64,000 bases of DNA from Candidatus Arcticimaribacter forsetii (GTDB lineage: Bacteria; Bacteroidota; Bacteroidia; Flavobacteriales; Flavobacteriaceae), in contig NZ_OU342399.1 in NCBI RefSeq assembly GCF_910589745.1, forward strand, positions 1,054,001 to 1,118,000, read 5' to 3'. Positions 1 through 10,128 of the stretch are shown in pieces. Position numbers and translations under genes: made by a program. Within the stretch, counting starts at the first letter, position 1. Every line of letters begins with the position of its first letter. A model generated the notes under the pieces. That model made no database searches and had not been told where the DNA came from. It worked only from the letters and a program-made list of their open reading frames with translations.

Positions 1-858
<858 letters not shown>

Positions 859-859
859 A

Positions 860-1735
860 ATGTATTTAATTGTTGATAGTGGATCTACAAAAACTGATTG
901 GTTTGCGATAGACGAAAAAGGAACAATCCTTTTTTCTACTCAAACCTTAGGTTTAAATCCACAAGTTTTATCCTCCGCAATTCTGAAAGAACGAATCATT
1001 AATAATTTTGATTTGTTTCAAAATAGAAATAATGTTACTAAATTATTTTTCTATGGAGCAGGCTGTGGTATTAAGTCAACAATTTCGAGAATTGAAAAAG
1101 TCTTTGAAGAGATTTTTGAAAATTGCTCATTTACAATAAAAGAAGACACCTACGCTGCAGTATATGCATCTGCAGCGCAAGGTGTACCTTCTATTGTATG
1201 TATCCTAGGTACTGGCTCAAATTGTAGTTATTTCGACGGTGCTAAAGTTCACCAACACATCACGTCTTTAGGTTATATACTTATGGATGAGGCTAGTGGG
1301 AACTTTTTTGGAAAGCAACTTATTAGAGGATATTACTTTAATGAAATGCCCAAAAAATTATCGGAGTTATTCGAATCAGAATTTGATCTTTCGGCAAATA
1401 CTCTCAAAGAGAATTTATACCGTAGAGAAAATCCTAATACCTATTTGGCGCGTTTTGCAAAATTTATGATTGTTCATAAGGAAGATCCATATATGCAGGA
1501 TATGATCCAAGAAGGGTTAAGAAGATTTTTTAAACATCAGTTATTACAGTTCGATAATGCAAAAGAAGTTCCAATTCACTTTGTAGGATCAATTTCATTT
1601 TTCCTTAAGGAAGAAATTAATATGGTTCTAAAAGAATTTGGATTGACAATGGGTGAAATTGTTAAACGTCCTATAGATCAATTAGTAAAATATCATGTAA
1701 ATCTTCTAGAAAAAGAAGATTATGATTTTGATTAA
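860..1735 (+). CDS. BadF/BadG-type ATPase, N-acetylglucosamine kinase-like
   Basis: A 291-residue protein of the ASKHA (actin/hexokinase/Hsp70-like) fold. The phosphate-1 motif DSGSTKTDWF is at residues 6-15 and the phosphate-2 motif GTGSNCSYFDG at about 117-127; both are typical of BadF/BcrA-family N-acetylglucosamine kinases. It probably phosphorylates an amino sugar, linking salvage of peptidoglycan or chitin sugars to glycolysis, which fits its place one base after gapA. The substrate is inferred from family only. It ends in a 4-base convergent overlap with the RidA gene, so there is no room for a terminator between them. Confidence 0.88.
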   Translation: MYLIVDSGSTKTDWFAIDEKGTILFSTQTLGLNPQVLSSAILKERIINNFDLFQNRNNVTKLFFYGAGCGIKSTISRIEKVFEEIFENCSFTIKEDTYAAVYASAAQGVPSIVCILGTGSNCSYFDGAKVHQHITSLGYILMDEASGNFFGKQLIRGYYFNEMPKKLSELFESEFDLSANTLKENLYRRENPNTYLARFAKFMIVHKEDPYMQDMIQEGLRRFFKHQLLQFDNAKEVPIHFVGSISFFLKEEINMVLKEFGLTMGEIVKRPIDQLVKYHVNLLEKEDYDFD

Positions 1736-2112
1736 ACTACTGCAATCATAGAGATTTCAATTCGAACAAATTTAGGTAGGTTTGCAACCTCTACTGTTTC
1801 TCTTGCAGGTGCAGTATCTTCATTAAAATAAGCTCCATACACTTTATTCACTTCGGTAAAGTTATTCATGTCGCTTAAAAAAATAGAGCTTTTAACCACA
1901 TTTTCAAAGTCCATATTTGCAGCCAATAGAATGGATTTTAGATTTTCCATTACTTGAATGGTTTCTTTATTTAAATCCCCTTCTACGAGCTCCATGGTCG
2001 TGGGGTCTAAAGGTATTTGTCCAGATATATAAAGTGTTCCGTTTGATAAAACTGCTTGATTATACGGACCAATAGGAGCAGGGGCATTCGGTGTAGTTAT
2101 AATTTTTTTCAT
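1732..2112 (-). CDS. RidA family reactive intermediate/imine deaminase
   Basis: A 126-residue protein, the normal RidA length. It carries PIGPYNQAV near the N-terminus, LYISGQIPLDP, and the C-terminal NLPKFVRIEISMIAV, which holds the conserved arginine that binds the substrate carboxylate. The family hydrolyses enamine/imine intermediates released by PLP enzymes such as threonine dehydratase. It lies 11 bases upstream of nothing on its own strand and directly downstream of the LptD-like gene, so the two probably share a transcript. Assignment to RidA is secure; the physiological partner enzyme is not visible here. Confidence 0.93.
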   Translation of the reverse strand: MKKIITTPNAPAPIGPYNQAVLSNGTLYISGQIPLDPTTMELVEGDLNKETIQVMENLKSILLAANMDFENVVKSSIFLSDMNNFTEVNKVYGAYFNEDTAPARETVEVANLPKFVRIEISMIAVV

Positions 2113-2123
2113 ATGATATTAAT

Positions 2124-4808
2124 TTAAAGTCGTTTATCGGGTTCGCGTCTTTTGTCATATTTTAAATCACTCAAGAGACCAGATTTGATTCCAATAAAGA
2201 AATTCCATGAAGCTCTATTTCCGAAAGGTACCCAACTAAAATTTAATCGCCAACTTTCTAAATCTCGATTAAATCTCAATTGTGTGTAAGTAACTCCTTT
2301 TTGTTTAAAATCATATCCAGAAGAGAATCCAATTCCCCATTTCGGAGTTAAATCAAGATTTCCAGATATCATCAACGAATTATTTGATATCTCGTCTTGA
2401 CCTCTAGAGTTGTTGTAGGTTAATGAGTGTGCAAATTTAATATCCCATGGAATTACAGTACGGTACAACGAGCTTTGAACTTCGTCTTCATCATCTTCTT
2501 GATTGTTATCTTGAAAACGATTATCTGAAAAACTATTTGCTACTCCAAATAAATCATCGTCTCGACCTCCACCTGATAAGCGTTCAAAATTACTATTCAT
2601 GAACTCATCATCTTCCTCTTCATCTTCTTCTTCATCATCTTCTTTTTTGATAAAGTCTTTGTTCGATAATGAAAAGCCAATGTTGACATTTGCACTTGTT
2701 AAACGTGCTAATCCTCCTCCATTTTTTATATGAAAAGTATTGATACGTGTATTGTTTTCATCGACACCGTAAGGATCCATTGTAGCCGCCATGTTGATGC
2801 TTACTTTGTCTTTAAAAACAGAGGCGCCAGTGTTTATTCTGATGGGAGCAAGATGAAACTCTTTTGCATTTAAATTATAAGAAGTACTTAAGTTTAAGTT
2901 GTTTAAAATTTTAACTTTTTTTGGTTCTGGATTCAAGGTGTCTTTGCTGGTTACTTTAGCTTCGAAATTATTGCTCAGGCTTATTCCCATGGATCTAGAC
3001 TTTCCTCTTGAGGGTGTTCCAAACAAAGAAGATTCAAAGCGAGTATATTCTCTTGTATTCCCTTCAGCGTCAATAATATATTCATCGTAATACTTTTCGA
3101 AACTTGGTTGTACACTATAACTTATAGAGGGTCGCATTGTATGACGTATGGATTGAATCTTACTACCTTCTTTAAAATTAAAAGTTCCATAAATTGTAGT
3201 TCCTAAACTCGCACTGTAGTTGTATTCTCTAAATGCATCAAAACCTTTAAGAGTGTCTTTTACGGCATTATTTTCAATTCCATTTTCAATTGAATAATCA
3301 CTCCAGTTCACAGTTTCTGGCGTCCATATTTCCTTATAATTTGCAGATGTACTGATGCTTAAATGTTTTAATATTTTAAAATTGGTACTGATCGGAATGT
3401 TATGAATTATTCCAGCACGAGCATCTTCAAACATTTCATTTTTAAATAACTTTTCTTCCGTTGTAATAATTCTACTTTCTCCTCGAGTTGAGTACTGGAA
3501 GTTAATGTTTTGAATGAACCCTTTTTTTGTTCCTGTTTTGGGTGCAAATGGAAAAATCCGTTCCATATTCGCTTGAAAAGTGGGTAAGGTTAGATTAACC
3601 GATTGTGATTTTGTGTTTTGGGACAGGGAAGAAGTAAGCGATATATTTACCCTTGGATATTTAGGGAATGATTTTGAGTATGATACTGATGAGCTGAGGG
3701 TATTGTTTAAGAAATTAGCATCGTTAAGTTGGTTTACAGATTGAACAAAATAATCACTTGACCCTAAGTTAACCGAAGCAGAAAAGTTAGAGGTTGGGCT
3801 TGCTTTAGCATCTCTTCTGTGGGTCCATCTAACGTTGTAAACCGTTGAGTTGTTATAATCTGGAAATCCACGTTCCCCATTTACTAGTTTTTCATATCTA
3901 AAACTTAAATTCCCTGCATACTTATAGTTTACTTTATATTGAGTATCTACTCTAAGTCCGTAACTTCCGTTTGTATAATAGTCTCCCGTAAGGTTTAAAT
4001 CAAAATAATCGTTTACATTTAAGTAATAACCTCCATTTTGAATATAATAACCTCTTTGTTGACTTTCACCGTAAGTTGGGAAAATTATTCCAGAACTTTT
4101 ATCGTTTGTAGTCGGAAAATAAGCAAATGGCAGACCAATAGGAGTAGGTACATTGGCGATGAAAATGTTACTCAATCCAGCAACAATTTTACCTCCAGGA
4201 ACCATTTTACCTTTCCTAATTTTGATGTAATAGTCTGGATTATTTGGATCAGCAGAGGTAGTTACCTTTGCGTCTTTTATGTAATAAACAGAGTCATTTT
4301 CTTTTTTAGTGAAATTAGAAAAAACATTCATTCCACTTTGTTCAGTTTTTGAATTCCAAATTAAAGCTTTTTTAGTATCGAAATTAAAACGTATTGAATC
4401 TGGATTTACTTCATTATTAGCTTGCAGAAAAATTGGTTTTTGAGTAAGTCCATTTATAGAATCGTAAATTCTTCCTGCATAAACTTCATTTGTGGTATAG
4501 TCTAATACAATTAGACCGGACTCCAGTCGCATGTCTTCATAAGTCAATACAGCTTTGTTGTACAATCTAATTTTATTTGTTTTTTGATCTATTTTAACAG
4601 AATCCTCAGCACTATAATTTATTAGATCTAGAAGTAAAGGTTTATTTTTGGGAATACTGTCTAAGCTAGTTGAATCTTGGGTTTGTTTAACAAATAGAGT
4701 ATCTTTTTTACCCTGATTATCTGCAAACACTTCTTCTTGAGCAAAGGAGCTACTTACCTTCAAAAAAAGTATTAACAATATGACTGAATAAAAAGACTTT
4801 GTTTGCAA
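2124..4808 (-). CDS. LptD/OstA-like outer-membrane LPS assembly protein
   Basis: An 894-residue protein with a signal peptide (MQTKSFYSVILLILFLKVSSSFAQ). An OstA/LptA-like N-terminal domain follows (about 60-200; RLYNKAVLTYEDMRLESG, VPTPIGLPFAYFP), then a long beta-rich barrel region. This is the architecture of Bacteroidota proteins annotated as putative LPS-assembly protein LptD, which insert lipopolysaccharide into the outer leaflet. An unusual low-complexity acidic tract (EDDEEEDEEEDDE, then a Gly/Asp-rich stretch) sits at about 695-735, probably a surface loop. The usual partner LptE is not nearby. A minus-strand TAnnTTTG element lies 38 bases upstream of the start. Confidence 0.85.
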   Translation of the reverse strand: MQTKSFYSVILLILFLKVSSSFAQEEVFADNQGKKDTLFVKQTQDSTSLDSIPKNKPLLLDLINYSAEDSVKIDQKTNKIRLYNKAVLTYEDMRLESGLIVLDYTTNEVYAGRIYDSINGLTQKPIFLQANNEVNPDSIRFNFDTKKALIWNSKTEQSGMNVFSNFTKKENDSVYYIKDAKVTTSADPNNPDYYIKIRKGKMVPGGKIVAGLSNIFIANVPTPIGLPFAYFPTTNDKSSGIIFPTYGESQQRGYYIQNGGYYLNVNDYFDLNLTGDYYTNGSYGLRVDTQYKVNYKYAGNLSFRYEKLVNGERGFPDYNNSTVYNVRWTHRRDAKASPTSNFSASVNLGSSDYFVQSVNQLNDANFLNNTLSSSVSYSKSFPKYPRVNISLTSSLSQNTKSQSVNLTLPTFQANMERIFPFAPKTGTKKGFIQNINFQYSTRGESRIITTEEKLFKNEMFEDARAGIIHNIPISTNFKILKHLSISTSANYKEIWTPETVNWSDYSIENGIENNAVKDTLKGFDAFREYNYSASLGTTIYGTFNFKEGSKIQSIRHTMRPSISYSVQPSFEKYYDEYIIDAEGNTREYTRFESSLFGTPSRGKSRSMGISLSNNFEAKVTSKDTLNPEPKKVKILNNLNLSTSYNLNAKEFHLAPIRINTGASVFKDKVSINMAATMDPYGVDENNTRINTFHIKNGGGLARLTSANVNIGFSLSNKDFIKKEDDEEEDEEEDDEFMNSNFERLSGGGRDDDLFGVANSFSDNRFQDNNQEDDEDEVQSSLYRTVIPWDIKFAHSLTYNNSRGQDEISNNSLMISGNLDLTPKWGIGFSSGYDFKQKGVTYTQLRFNRDLESWRLNFSWVPFGNRASWNFFIGIKSGLLSDLKYDKRREPDKRL

Positions 4809-4845
4809 GTTGATATAAGCTAGTTTTGTATAAGAATAAACGCTT

Positions 4846-4865
4846 CAAAATTACATTTATTTTTG
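4846..4865. promoter_or_regulatory. divergent -7 elements between lptD-like and amidase genes
   Basis: The 90-base gap between the two divergent genes contains CAAAATTA at 4846-4853, which is TAnnTTTG on the minus strand and faces the LptD-like gene. It also contains TATTTTTG at 4858-4865 on the plus strand, facing the amidase. Both match the Bacteroidota -7 consensus. No well-spaced -33 TTTG was found for either, so this is a candidate only. Confidence 0.4.
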
Positions 4866-4898
4866 ATGCTTGTTAAGCTTTTTAAGTATTTATTAGTA

Positions 4899-6029
4899 AT
4901 GAAACCATTTAAACAAACGCCACTTTACAAAACATTATTGGGCTTCTCCCTTTTTCTAGCTATTTATACGGTTAACGCTCAATCGAATCCCAAGCCAGAT
5001 AAACCATTTGTAGTTGTTTTAGATGCAGGTCATGGAGGGAAAGATTCTGGGAATCGTGGGAATGGTTATTATGAAAAAAAAATTGCTTTAAACATAATTT
5101 TACAAATAGGTGAAATATTAAACAAGCGTTCCGATGTTAAGGTTATATATACTCGCAAAACAGATGTTTTTGTTGATTTAATCGAAAGAGCACGAATAGC
5201 AAATCGTGCTGATGCGGATCTTTTTATTTCAGTTCATTGTGATGCTCACACCTCTCAGGCCTATGGAGCAGGGACTTTTGTATTGGGTCTTCATGCTAAC
5301 CAAAGAAACTTTGAGGTAGCCAAGAAAGAAAATTCCGTAATATTTTATGAAAAAAATTACGAGGAAAATTATGATGGTTTTGACCCTAATGATCCTGAGT
5401 CGGTTATTGGACTAACTTTAATGCAAGAAACCTACCTAAACCAAAGTATTACAGCCGCTGATGCTATTCAAAAAAGCTTTGTCGCTAATTTAAAACGTAA
5501 AGATAGAACAGTAAAACAAGCTGGTTTTGTTGTGTTAAAGTACACTTATATGCCTAGTGTTTTGGTTGAAACAGGTTTTTTAACCAACAGAAAAGAAGGT
5601 GCTTATTTAAATTCCTCAAAGGGGCAATCCGAAATGTCTGTGGCGATATCAAAAGCAATTATAAATTACAAAAACTCTTTAAGTTCCTCAGTTATTACTT
5701 CGGGGTCTATTGGAGAAGCTATTGTTTCTGAAACTTCTGAAACTTCTGAAGATCCTGTTGATCTAAAATCAACGGATGTTGAATTTAAAATACAGATTGC
5801 TGCTAGTTCCAAAAACCTAGAAACTAAAAGTTATAACTTTAAAGGATTAGATCCTATTACAAAAGAAAAAGAAGGGACCTTATACCGTTATTACTATGGA
5901 TCGGCGGATTCCTATAATAAAGCTGATAAGTTAAAAAAGAAGGCAATTCGCAAGGGATATAAACATGCATTTATAGTTGCTTTTAAGCAAAACAAAAAAA
6001 TAAAATTATCCTCTATAATCAAAAGGTAA
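4899..6029 (+). CDS. N-acetylmuramoyl-L-alanine amidase (Amidase_3), secreted
   Basis: Zinc-dependent peptidoglycan amidase that cleaves the bond between MurNAc and L-Ala. I chose the ATG at 4899 because it gives a clean signal peptide (MKPFKQTPLYKTLLGFSLFLAIYTVNAQ); an in-frame ATG at 4866 would add 11 residues. The Amidase_3 domain shows VVLDAGHGGKDSG (zinc His), SVHCDA (zinc His) and VLVETGFLTN (catalytic Glu). A Ser/Glu/Thr-rich linker leads to a SPOR-like C-terminal domain (about 300-376, EFKIQIAASSK...). It sits in an envelope group with the LptD-like and MCE genes and probably acts in cell separation. Confidence 0.92.
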   Translation: MKPFKQTPLYKTLLGFSLFLAIYTVNAQSNPKPDKPFVVVLDAGHGGKDSGNRGNGYYEKKIALNIILQIGEILNKRSDVKVIYTRKTDVFVDLIERARIANRADADLFISVHCDAHTSQAYGAGTFVLGLHANQRNFEVAKKENSVIFYEKNYEENYDGFDPNDPESVIGLTLMQETYLNQSITAADAIQKSFVANLKRKDRTVKQAGFVVLKYTYMPSVLVETGFLTNRKEGAYLNSSKGQSEMSVAISKAIINYKNSLSSSVITSGSIGEAIVSETSETSEDPVDLKSTDVEFKIQIAASSKNLETKSYNFKGLDPITKEKEGTLYRYYYGSADSYNKADKLKKKAIRKGYKHAFIVAFKQNKKIKLSSIIKR

Positions 6030-6061
6030 TTTACCCCTTAAACCCGAAATAATTATTATTT

Positions 6062-7027
6062 TTGAATATAAATAAAATTAAATTGAAACAATCTAAAGAA
6101 ATCAAAGCTGCAATATTTGTTCTATTGGGAATTTTTTTATTCTTAATCGGTTTCAATTTTTTAAATGGCACTTCACTTTTTAAGAGTGAAAATACACTAT
6201 ACGCTGTTTATGACCAGGTCGAGGGATTACAATCTGGCACTAAAGTAACTGTTAATGGTTTGACAATTGGTAAGGTTAGTTCAATCAACTTCCTCCCTAA
6301 AACAGACAAAATTTTAGTTTCATTCACGGTTAGAAATGATCTTCAGTTTTCTAAAAACAGCGTTGCAGAACTCTATGAGGCAGGTTTAATCGGAGGAAAA
6401 TCCATAGCTATTATACCCATATACGATCAAGAATCTTTTTTAGCATCCGGTGATACACTACGAAGTAGAATTAAACCTGGGTTAACTGATGTTGTTGGAT
6501 CTGAAATAGCACCACTTCAAAAAAAATTAGATACGGTTTTATCTGATGCTGATACTTTAATAGGTGCTTTAAATACAATATTAGACGATCAAGCACAAAG
6601 TGGTTTAAATGAAGCCTTTGCTAACCTCTCTACAACTGTTACCAATTTAAACACGATTTCTTCAGACTTATCAAATATTTTATCCTCTCAAGGGAAAAAT
6701 ATTAATACAACATTAGAAAATTTAGCAGAAACTTCAGATAATTTAAATCAGATCACAGATTCTTTGTCTCGAGCTAATCTTAAAGGTGTGATAACTAAGT
6801 TTGAATCTACTGCGACTAGTTTAAATTTAGTTTTAAGTTCTATTAATAGAGGTGAGGGGAGTTTAGGTAAACTTATTCAAGACGATGCTTTATATAATAA
6901 TTTAGAAGCCAGCACAAAAGAGGTAGAATTGTTGATAAAAGACTTGAAAGAACATCCAAAACGTTATGTTCATTTTTCATTATTTGGTAAAAAAGAAACT
7001 CCTTACAAAACAGTTCAAGATAACTAG
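6062..7027 (+). CDS. MlaD/MCE family lipid-transport protein
   Basis: A 321-residue protein with an N-terminal membrane anchor (about 16-35) followed by an MCE domain (about 45-125; YDQVEGLQSGTKVTVNGLTIGKV, GLIGGKSIAII). A helical region rich in Asn/Leu/Ser follows (about 155-300). Proteins of this type form the periplasmic substrate-binding ring of phospholipid transporters (Mla-type ABC systems). No ATG is available: TTG at 6062 is used here, and TTG at 6083 (MKQSKEIKAA...) is an equally good start that resembles other flavobacterial members. The permease and ATPase partners are not in the window next to it. Confidence 0.88.
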   Translation: MNINKIKLKQSKEIKAAIFVLLGIFLFLIGFNFLNGTSLFKSENTLYAVYDQVEGLQSGTKVTVNGLTIGKVSSINFLPKTDKILVSFTVRNDLQFSKNSVAELYEAGLIGGKSIAIIPIYDQESFLASGDTLRSRIKPGLTDVVGSEIAPLQKKLDTVLSDADTLIGALNTILDDQAQSGLNEAFANLSTTVTNLNTISSDLSNILSSQGKNINTTLENLAETSDNLNQITDSLSRANLKGVITKFESTATSLNLVLSSINRGEGSLGKLIQDDALYNNLEASTKEVELLIKDLKEHPKRYVHFSLFGKKETPYKTVQDN

Positions 7028-7035
7028 ACACCCTT

Positions 7036-8373
7036 ATGATAGATTTTATTCCTAATGTTCTTTTTGTTATTCTGTTGGTAACTGCAGTAACTATATTCAC
7101 GAAGAATATTTTAAAAATAAAGAATAATATCTATCTGGGTAAATCAATCCATAGAAACGATGATAAGCCCGAGCGATGGAAAAACATGGCACGTATAGCT
7201 TTAGGGCAATCTAAAATGGTTAAACGCCCTGTTGCAGGCTTACTCCATGTAGTTGTTTATGTAGGCTTCCTTGTAATTAATATTGAATTACTAGAAATAA
7301 TAGTTGATGGAGTTTTTGGAACACACCGTATTTTTGCTCCACATCTAGGAGGATTGTATAATGCCTTAATTGCAGTTTTTGAAGTCTTTGCTTTTTTAGT
7401 TCTAGTCTCTGTTATTATATTTTGGATTAGAAGAAACGTAATTCGATTGAACCGCTTCTGGAAAAATGAAATGAAAGGTTGGCCAAAGTTAGATGCCGAC
7501 CTTATTTTATATTTTGAAATTGTTCTAATGTCTTTGTTTTTAACAATGAATGGAGCAGATTTATATATTCAAACAAATTTCCCAACAGCAGAACATTATC
7601 TTCAAGCAGGTTCTTTTCCTGTAAGTCAGTATTTGACTCCTGTTTTTAAGGGAATGGCCCTCGATTCTGTTATTCTAATTGAACGAGCTGCTTGGTGGAT
7701 GCATATTGTAGGGATTTTTATTTTCTTAAATTATTTATATTATTCAAAGCATTTACATATTCTGCTAGCATTTCCAAATACTTTCTTTGCAAACCTTAAA
7801 GCTAAAGGTGGTTTTGCTAACAATCCAACGGTTACTGCAGAGGTAAAATTAATGATGGATCCGGAATCAGATCCTTATGCCGCTCCAGATGTTTCCGCTG
7901 ACGAACCGGATAAGTTTGGTGCATCTGATGTAATGGATTTAAACAGAGTTCAATTATTGAACGCATATACCTGTACAGAATGCGGTAGATGTACTAGTGA
8001 ATGTCCAGCAAATCAAACTGGAAAACTACTTTCTCCTCGAAAAATAATGATGGATACTCGTGATCGATTAACAGAAGTAGGAGATAATATATCTAAAAAT
8101 AAAGGAGTTTTTGTTCCTGATGGAAAACAACTCTTAAACGATTATATTACAGCAGAAGAATTATGGGCTTGTACTTCCTGTAATGCTTGTGTAGAAACCT
8201 GTCCAATAGATATTGATCCTCTTTCTATTATTATGACCATGAGGCAATATTTAGTTATGGAAGAATCAGCTGCTCCTACTGATTTAAATAACATGATGGG
8301 TAATATTGAAAATAACGGGGCACCTTGGCCTTTCAACCAACAAGACAGACTAAATTGGGTCCAAGACCTATAA
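7036..8373 (+). CDS. membrane (Fe-S)-binding protein, heterodisulfide reductase-like
   Basis: A 445-residue protein. The N-terminal half has several transmembrane segments (NarI-like: about 1-25, 70-100, 110-135, 165-185, 215-240). The C-terminal half has two 4Fe-4S motifs, CTECGRCTSECP at about 312 and CTSCNACVETCP at about 378. This is the electron-input half of an HdrE/HdrD or GlpC-like oxidoreductase. The matching cysteine-rich CCG half is encoded two genes downstream at 8847. The pair probably moves electrons between the quinone pool and an unknown thiol or organic acid substrate; the substrate is inferred to be unknown. Confidence 0.88.
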   Translation: MIDFIPNVLFVILLVTAVTIFTKNILKIKNNIYLGKSIHRNDDKPERWKNMARIALGQSKMVKRPVAGLLHVVVYVGFLVINIELLEIIVDGVFGTHRIFAPHLGGLYNALIAVFEVFAFLVLVSVIIFWIRRNVIRLNRFWKNEMKGWPKLDADLILYFEIVLMSLFLTMNGADLYIQTNFPTAEHYLQAGSFPVSQYLTPVFKGMALDSVILIERAAWWMHIVGIFIFLNYLYYSKHLHILLAFPNTFFANLKAKGGFANNPTVTAEVKLMMDPESDPYAAPDVSADEPDKFGASDVMDLNRVQLLNAYTCTECGRCTSECPANQTGKLLSPRKIMMDTRDRLTEVGDNISKNKGVFVPDGKQLLNDYITAEELWACTSCNACVETCPIDIDPLSIIMTMRQYLVMEESAAPTDLNNMMGNIENNGAPWPFNQQDRLNWVQDL

Positions 8374-8391
8374 ATACTAAAACAAAACGAG

Positions 8392-8841
8392 ATGCACAAA
8401 GAAGAAGCAGAAAATTATTTGCACAAAAAAGTAGAAAACGGAGAAGAAGTAAGTCCAGTTTTACCTGAGGGGATTAAAAATTATTTAATTGACATCGACG
8501 GAACTATATGTGACGACATTCCAAATGAAGAACCGGAGCGCATGGAAACAGCAGAACTTTATCCAGATGCTTTAGAAACTTGTAACCGTTGGTATGACGA
8601 AGGTCATTTAATATGTTTTTTTACATCACGTGTTGAAGCAAACAGAGAAGTTACAGAAGCATGGTTAAAGCGTAACGGTTTTAAATATCACAGTTTACTT
8701 ATGGGGAAACCAAGAGGTGGAAATTACCACTGGATTGATAACCATTTAGTAAAAGCAACTCAATACAAAGGGAAATTTACAGAGTTAGTTAAAAAAGAAG
8801 TTACTATTCAAGTCTTTGATGACGGAGTAAACGATAACTAA
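8392..8841 (+). CDS. HAD-superfamily phosphatase-like protein
   Basis: A 149-residue protein inserted between the two Fe-S oxidoreductase genes. HAD motif I is IDIDGTICDD, motif II CFFTSR, the motif III lysine is in GKPRGGNYHWIDN. In flavobacterial genomes homologues often carry the label phosphoheptose isomerase, which the motifs do not support. A small HAD hydrolase of the capless type is the better reading. Its conserved position inside the Fe-S cluster (18 bases after one gene, 5 before the next) suggests a linked role, but no substrate can be named. Confidence 0.75.
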   Translation: MHKEEAENYLHKKVENGEEVSPVLPEGIKNYLIDIDGTICDDIPNEEPERMETAELYPDALETCNRWYDEGHLICFFTSRVEANREVTEAWLKRNGFKYHSLLMGKPRGGNYHWIDNHLVKATQYKGKFTELVKKEVTIQVFDDGVNDN

Positions 8842-8846
8842 AATAT

Positions 8847-9629
8847 ATGATTAAAGTTCCAACACTTGCCGAATTAACTGCACAAGGAAAAACCCCCGAA
8901 ATTTTATTTTGGGTTGGATGTGCAGGTAGTTTCGATGAAAGAGCAAAGAAAATTACAAAAGCTTTTGTAAAACTTCTTCACAATACCGGGGTTTCATATG
9001 CCGTTTTAGGAGCAGAAGAAAGTTGTACGGGAGACCCAGCGAAAAGAGCTGGTAATGAATTTCTTTTTCAAATGCAAGCGGTTACTAATATTGAAGTTCT
9101 CAATGGTTATGGAGTTAAGCGTATTGTTACAGCCTGCCCACATTGTTTTAATACGCTTAAAAATGAATATCCTGATTTAGGTGGAACTTATGAGGTTATT
9201 CATCATACTCAACTATTAAAAGAACTTTTAGATGGCGGTAAACTAACCATTGAAACAGGAAGTTATAAAGGGAAGAAAATAACCTTCCATGACCCTTGTT
9301 ATCTTGGAAGAGCAAACAATGTTTATGAAGCTCCTCGAGATCTAATTCAAAAGTTAGATGCCGAATTAGTTGAAATGAAAAACTGTAAAGCAAAGGGTCT
9401 TTGTTGTGGAGCAGGAGGAGCACAAATGTTTAAAGAACCTGAAAAGGGAAATAAAGACGTTAATATTGAACGGACAGAACAAGCTCTTGAAGTTAAACCA
9501 GATATTATTGCAGCAGGTTGTCCTTTCTGTAATACCATGTTAACAGATGGTATAAAAAATAAGGAAAAAGAAGGTGAAATTCCAGTCATGGACATAGCAG
9601 AGTTAATTGCAAACGCAAAAGATCTATAA
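8847..9629 (+). CDS. (Fe-S)-binding protein with CCG domains (HdrD/GlpC-like catalytic half)
   Basis: A 260-residue soluble protein with two cysteine-rich (CCG) domains. The first has FWVGCAGS, ESCTGDPAKR and ACPHCFNTL; the second has FHDPCYLGR, GLCCGAGGAQMF and AGCPFCNTM. Such domains bind the unusual non-cubane 4Fe-4S clusters of heterodisulfide reductase HdrB and related lactate/glycolate/glycerol-3-phosphate oxidoreductases. It probably forms a complex with the membrane Fe-S protein at 7036. The gene is 5 bases after the HAD gene and 2 bases before the next gene, so it is part of one operon. Confidence 0.88.
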   Translation: MIKVPTLAELTAQGKTPEILFWVGCAGSFDERAKKITKAFVKLLHNTGVSYAVLGAEESCTGDPAKRAGNEFLFQMQAVTNIEVLNGYGVKRIVTACPHCFNTLKNEYPDLGGTYEVIHHTQLLKELLDGGKLTIETGSYKGKKITFHDPCYLGRANNVYEAPRDLIQKLDAELVEMKNCKAKGLCCGAGGAQMFKEPEKGNKDVNIERTEQALEVKPDIIAAGCPFCNTMLTDGIKNKEKEGEIPVMDIAELIANAKDL

Positions 9630-9631
9630 TC

Positions 9632-10117
9632 ATGCTAATTCCTTTTAAAGATTTATCAGATGAATCTAGAGTTTGGATTTATCAAGCTTCTCGAACTTTT
9701 TCTAAAGAAGAAAAAACGGATCTAATTAAAGAATTAGAAAACTTCCTTAATCAATGGACAGCTCATGGAGCTGATTTGGTTACTTCTTATGAAATTCCTT
9801 ATGATCGCTTTATTGTAATTGCACTAAATGAAAAAGTTCAGGGAGCAACTGGTTGTTCTATTGATTCATCTGTTCGTTTTATACAATCTCTTGAAGAAAA
9901 ATACAAAATTCAACTTCTAGATAAAATGAATGTTACCCATAAAAACGGGTCAGAATTTTTATATACGCCTTTAAAGGAATTTAGATCTTTAGCTAAAAAA
10001 AGAAAAGTTTCTTCTAACACAATAGTTTTTAATAACTTAGTGTTAAATAAAGCTGAATATCTCAGTCATTGGGAAGTTCCAGCCGGACAAAGTTGGCATT
10101 CTCGTTTTATTAAATAA
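9632..10117 (+). CDS. conserved protein of unknown function in the Fe-S cluster
   Basis: A 161-residue soluble protein without signal peptide or membrane segment. Homologues in Bacteroidota are commonly labelled ABC transporter ATPase, but there is no Walker A, Walker B or LSGGQ motif, so that name is wrong. Visible features are an amphipathic N-terminal helix (RTFSKEEKTDLIKELENFLNQW), a central strand region (DRFIVIALNEKVQGATGCSID) and a C-terminal WEVPAGQSWHSRF. It starts 2 bases after the CCG protein, which implies translational coupling and a shared role. Function not recognised. Confidence 0.7.
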   Translation: MLIPFKDLSDESRVWIYQASRTFSKEEKTDLIKELENFLNQWTAHGADLVTSYEIPYDRFIVIALNEKVQGATGCSIDSSVRFIQSLEEKYKIQLLDKMNVTHKNGSEFLYTPLKEFRSLAKKRKVSSNTIVFNNLVLNKAEYLSHWEVPAGQSWHSRFIK

Positions 10118-10128
10118 AATCCTTTTTA

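Noticed and set aside
8392-8841. Phosphoheptose isomerase
   Set aside because: No SIS domain; motifs are HAD (DxDGT, TSR, K).
9632-10117. ABC transporter ATPase
   Set aside because: No Walker or signature motif in 161 residues.
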